Position numbers and translations under genes: made by a program. DNA of 64,000 bases from Paramecium pentaurelia (lineage: Eukaryota; Ciliophora; Oligohymenophorea; Peniculida; Parameciidae), in assembly GCA_905183005.1 (NCBI GenBank), contig CAJJDO010000031.1:171257-235256 (forward strand), in the 5' to 3' direction. Each line of letters begins with the position of its first letter. Within the stretch, counting starts at the first letter, position 1. This document shows, piece by piece, positions 60,092 to 64,000 of the stretch. The notes beneath the pieces are model-generated. The model had not been told where the DNA came from, made no database searches, and was given only the letters and a program-made list of their open reading frames with translations.

Positions 60092-62181
60092 ATGTAAGGT
60101 AATCAAGGTTCTTAGAAAAAAGATATAGAAATTGGTTCCTGTCCTTTTTCTGATTCAATGAAATTACCAATAGGTCATGATAAATATACAGATAAAACAA
60201 AATGTCCATTCTAATAAATATAATAACAACCTGAAATCAAAATAATTGATGGTAGTGTTGAAAAGAAGAAAGAAAAGAAAGAAAAGTAATCTAAAGGTGG
60301 ATGTCCTTTTATGTAAAGTGAAAAAAAAAGAAATCCACCACTAGCTCATCTTGAAGAATAATTTGACACTTATTACATTAGTCCACTTAATTATCTTCTA
60401 GATACAAGAGGATTATGGATGATTGCTTTCGATTCTAAAGAAGTTAAAAAAGGTAAGAGTTCATAACAATTGTCCATATAGGTCCAATCAAAGACAGAAG
60501 AAAAATATTCGATTCTTATCCTATTTATTTAAAAAGTACTTTATTTCATGATGATGAAAATACAAAAAAGTTAAGATAATGTGAAGTTGCTTAAAGATTT
60601 TTTGTTTATGATAAGTTTAGAGAAAAGGGTAATTTATATAATTATTTATAAAGGCAACAAATTATTATAAAAATAAGAGTATGAAGAAGCTATTAGATAT
60701 TATGAGAGAGCACTTGGTTGTTTTAGATATTTAGAAGTAATTGAACCATCTGAAGAAGAAAGTGAAGAAGAACAACAAATAACACAAGATATAACAAATT
60801 TAACTGATAAAGAAAAAAAAGAACTAGATGAAATGAAAAATTCTGCTAAATAGTATAGGAAAGAATAAAAAGAATTCAAAAAATAATATAAATCATTAAT
60901 GACCATATATACAGATGAAAATGTTAAATATAGAGGTGTTGAACATATCGAAGTAATAAATCTATTAATAAATTAAGGATGAAGCTGATAAAGAAATGTG
61001 CAATTCTATTATGTATGGTCTATATTTGAATATGTCAGTCTGTTACATGAAAATGTCTCATTTTGATTTAGCAAGGAAGATTTTAGATGATGCTGGCTAA
61101 ATCCAAAAAGAGAATTCTTAATATCTATTTAGGTATTCTTAAGCCATTCTTTATGATAAATGGTCAAATTATAAAGATATGATTAAAGCAAAGGAATTAA
61201 TTGAAAAAGCTATTAGTTTATCTAATGTTGAAAATATCTTTAAATAAGGTCCAGGAATTCTTAAATTAATGGGTTTAGAGAATGCTAAAGAAATTTATGT
61301 TGAACATGCTCATAAAATTATGGAAGCATTAAAAAAGAAGAAATAATGGGTTATTGATTTAATTGAGCCTTTATTTTAAAGAGCCAAAGAAATTGATGAA
61401 ATTGAATAAGAAATGATTGAAGATGGAAAAGTTCCATATGAAGAAGGAGTAAGTGATGTTATAGATCCAGAAGATATGATTCAATAATAAAGTGAAACAC
61501 AAAAATAATTCTTATATAGAATATGCATGCCTTAATTAATATAAGAACATTAAGAATATGAAATTGTTAAAGAAATGGTGAATAAATATTATAGAATAAT
61601 TGAATTTTATGCAGTATCAATTTCAATTAATAAATTTAGGAATAAAAAAAATATGATTAAGTCAAGATAGCTAAATCAGAACTATAAAGATTATTAGAAA
61701 CTGTCTAAACTATGTCATTCTTTATGAATTTAGATTTTATTGACTATGATAATGATGAATAAATCAAAGAATTAGCTTAAAAATATCAAATCAATTTAAA
61801 TGATAAGAAATATATAAGAAGATTAATTCGCTTATGTAGAGAATAAGTTACTGAACTATTTGGTTAAGGTAAATTTAATTTTGAAGTATTGATTAATATT
61901 TATAGAGGTTTTTGAATATGCAATGAAAGATTATTTTAAAAAGAAAAAAGAAAAATAAGAAAAAGAAAGAGAAGAATATTTAAAATAAAATCCTGAACCA
62001 ATTAAACCAAAATAATAATCATCATTTTTAAAGAAAACTCTCTTCTCATCTGAATTTTGGATGCAAGTATATTATATAATTTCTATTTTAGATGTTTGTC
62101 TTATTATTAGTTATGGCAGGAATGTATTACTTTAATAATAATACAGGTTTAATTGGGAGACTTTTTTCACTCAAAAAATGA
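60092..62181 (+). CDS. TPR-type protein with CPF motifs and a C-terminal membrane anchor
   Basis: 640 residues after introns of 29, 25, 25, 26, 37 and 25 nt. The N-terminus has three short CPF motifs (IGSCPFSDS, KTKCPFQQ, KGGCPFMQ) separated by 25-35 residues. A central segment (GNKLLQKQEYEEAIRYYERA, MSVCYMKMSHFDLARKILDD, then DMIKAKELIEKA) carries TPR helices. A long helical domain follows, then a basic stretch (KKKKEKQEKEREEYLKQ) and a final transmembrane helix MFVLLLVMAGMYYF, giving a tail-anchored layout. An in-frame ATG at 60020 overlaps the previous gene's stop and could add 24 residues. Unknown family. Confidence 0.7.
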
Positions 62182-62261
62182 TAGAATACTTAAAACCAAA
62201 AAAGGATAACATTATATTTTTATTTTCATAAAAATATATACAAATTCATTAATATATCTTC

Positions 62262-63029
62262 TCATTATTTAGAAAAATCTAAAAGCATTTTGTTTGTATT
62301 TAATCTAACAGTAAAATCCTTCTAATTTGGATTTTATAAATCAACATATGCTTTTTCAGCATCCACTCTCAAAGCTTTGGCTAAATCTTTACATTCAATT
62401 TTATCAATAAATGGAATATATTTTAGAATAGTTTCACCAATTCTTTCATCATTTACTCTATTTAATATAGCACCTGCTCTATGAATAGTTAAATATGGAA
62501 ATGATTATTTTGTCAAAGCTTCTTCAACAAGTCCTTTGATTCTAGTATATAAAAACATAGATCCTTTATCAGCCCCTATTGATGTTAATAAGGAATAATG
62601 AGGAATGGCTATTTATTTAAACTAATATAAATACCATTAGCTCTGGCAATATTACCTCCATAGATTGGATAAGTGAGATCTACCTTAGTAAATTGAGCAT
62701 CTCCTTCTTTTACTCTAGATCCAAGGACACAAAAGAATGTATTATAATTTGCATATTTCTTCCATTCATCTGTCTTTTCTAGAATATCTAAGTTATCAAC
62801 TTATGTTATTCTTAATTTGTGTTTATCTTTTTGTAATATACATAATGGTAATTACTTGGTAGTGTATCCCATTAATCTAATTTTCTACGAACAATAACAG
62901 CTACTTCAGTCCATTTTGGAGAGTTGGTTAATTCTGTTACTAATTCCTTTTATGATATTATTATTTATTTACTCTACCAACAGCTCCAGAAGCACCTAAG
63001 ATTACTGCTCTCAAACCAGTTTAATCCAT
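62262..63029 (-). CDS. TIP30/HTATIP2-like oxidoreductase
   Basis: 228 residues after introns of 26, 29 and 26 nt. Short-chain-type NAD(P)-binding protein: AVILGASGAVGRELVTELT gives the GxxGxxG nucleotide motif at residues 8-26. Family stretches follow: AVIVRRKLD, FFCVLGSRVKEGD, FTKVDLTYPIYGGNIARA, HYSLLTSIGADKGSMFLYTR, IKGLVEEALTKQSFPYLTIH and RAGAILNRVNDERIGE. The family places the nucleotide site at the N-terminus and the conserved LLTS(I/V)GAD segment mid-protein, as here. Reaction and partner are not known. Confidence 0.85.
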
Positions 63030-63121
63030 TATTGTGTAAATATAAATAAATATGAATTTCTTAATTCTTATAAAGATTAAATAATATAAAAAATAATTAT
63101 AATATAAACAAAAAGTTATAA

Positions 63122-64000
63122 TCATTTATAAATACAAGATTCTGTCAACTCTATTTTATCTTATGCTTTATTTTTAGTATTATTGTTTTAGTTATTGTTT
63201 TAAGAATGAAAATGAACATATTCAGACTTAGCAGCATGAGTAGATAGACTCTTACTATATAGTTTTATTTCTGAAAAAATAATAGAGCTTCCATATTAAA
63301 CCAAAGGTACAGGATCTTCATTTTCTGATTCTGTCTATGATTAATTGCTTTCAGCTTTTTAAAATTTATATACAGAAGATTAGAAATTCTAAAAATAACT
63401 TAATTTCATTTGCTAATAAAATCTAGTAAAGTTTTCTTCAGATTAATTATTAAGTAAACCATAAAGAGCAAATAAATCAACTAATTTCATAATTCCAACC
63501 TAATTTTTAAGATCTTTAATTAGTTTTTTATATTTATAAATCTTTTTCATGTTTTTTGATATGCATTCATAAAGATAACTTAATTATTGATTTTAAGTAA
63601 TTTATGATACTTCTCCATAATAAATAATTCTTGCCATAAATTAACCACCATTGTAAACATTTTAAATTTCTATACTACAATATAATCTGGATTAAGCACT
63701 TAAGTTTTAATAATATTAAATACCTTTGTTTTATGCCTTAACGCAACTATGATACCATTTCATGATAATCAATTTTTGGTGATAAAATTATGATCATATC
63801 ATGTGCCAATGTTAAATATTCTTAAATAACAAAAGAAATAGGTGTGTCTTAAATATGTAATAAATCTTTTAAATTATAAATATATATTTACTTAAAATAA
63901 CAGTGTCCAATTTATCTGTAATATCTGATTTAAATATATAATTCACTTTATCTTAAGATTTTAATATGTCCAATGCATAATTTAATATATTTCTATATGT
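63122..64000 (-). CDS. Unknown protein, N-terminus beyond the window
   Basis: Reads in from the right edge. Introns of 26 and 25 nt are removed within the window. The visible part is helical and soluble (LNYALDILKSQDKVNYIFK, EYLTLAHDMIIILSPKIDY), then YKYKKLIKDLKNQVGIMKLV and a Ser/Gln/Asn-rich C-terminus (QSQTESENEDPVPLVQYGSS). I do not recognise the family. Confidence 0.55.

Noticed and set aside
1..64000. CRISPR arrays, transposons, phage genes, telomeric C4A2/C3A3 repeats, rRNA genes
   Set aside because: I looked for regularly spaced repeats, transposase or integrase motifs, telomere-type repeats and rRNA-like blocks and saw none.

Overview
The window is macronuclear-type DNA from a ciliate, almost certainly a Paramecium or close relative. 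Long open frames on both strands read cleanly only if TAA and TAG encode glutamine and TGA is the sole stop (genetic code 6). The DNA is very AT-rich, genes are packed head to tail, and nearly every multi-exon gene is split by tiny GT..AG introns, mostly 20-31 nt and some apparently only 16-19 nt. I cannot name the species. All joins below were done by hand; where I give an exact protein length, the spliced length is a multiple of three.

Layout: 1-8.1 kb holds a CRAL-TRIO lipid-binding protein, a coiled-coil protein, an RBR ubiquitin ligase with membrane segments, a probable Arp2/3 subunit 5 and condensin SMC2. 8.1-15 kb holds small coiled-coil and unknown genes, a mitochondrial carrier and a HEAT-repeat protein. 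15-22 kb holds a DENN protein, a kinase with an altered catalytic loop, a decayed katanin p60 gene, the ribosome-assembly factor MRT4 and the dynein-arm assembly factor DNAAF6/PIH1D3. 22.8-25 kb holds a full ATP-grasp gene beside an internally deleted copy. 25-32.5 kb holds an mRNA-capping guanylyltransferase, a p24 cargo receptor, a MORN protein, a mitochondrial ICT1-type release factor and a probable mitochondrial helical protein.

34-43.5 kb holds an AMPK/SNF1-type kinase with a KA1 tail, a pseudokinase-MORN fusion, a small acylation-type protein, ribosomal L39e, a PKA-type catalytic subunit and ribosomal L15e. A single N at 40313 separates two copies of a 1152-bp stretch, so L39e and its surroundings appear twice; this looks like an unmerged contig overlap rather than biology. 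44-49 kb holds tRNA-Arg(UCU), a RING protein, a uroporphyrinogen-III synthase-like gene, two tandem cysteine-patterned paralogues and ribosomal S11. After a gene-poor 2.5 kb, 51-64 kb holds a predicted helix-turn-helix-like protein, a ubiquitin-conjugating enzyme, a giant guanylate-binding-protein-like GTPase with a very long coiled coil, an Unkempt-like CCCH zinc-finger protein, a tail-anchored TPR protein, a TIP30/HTATIP2-like oxidoreductase and a partial unknown gene.

The genes are mainly housekeeping (ribosome, capping, ubiquitin, trafficking, signalling, cilia) with no operon logic. I found no CRISPR array, phage, insertion sequence or clear novel multi-gene system. The most unusual items are the very short introns, the duplicated ATP-grasp pair, the katanin relic and the paired cysteine-pattern genes.
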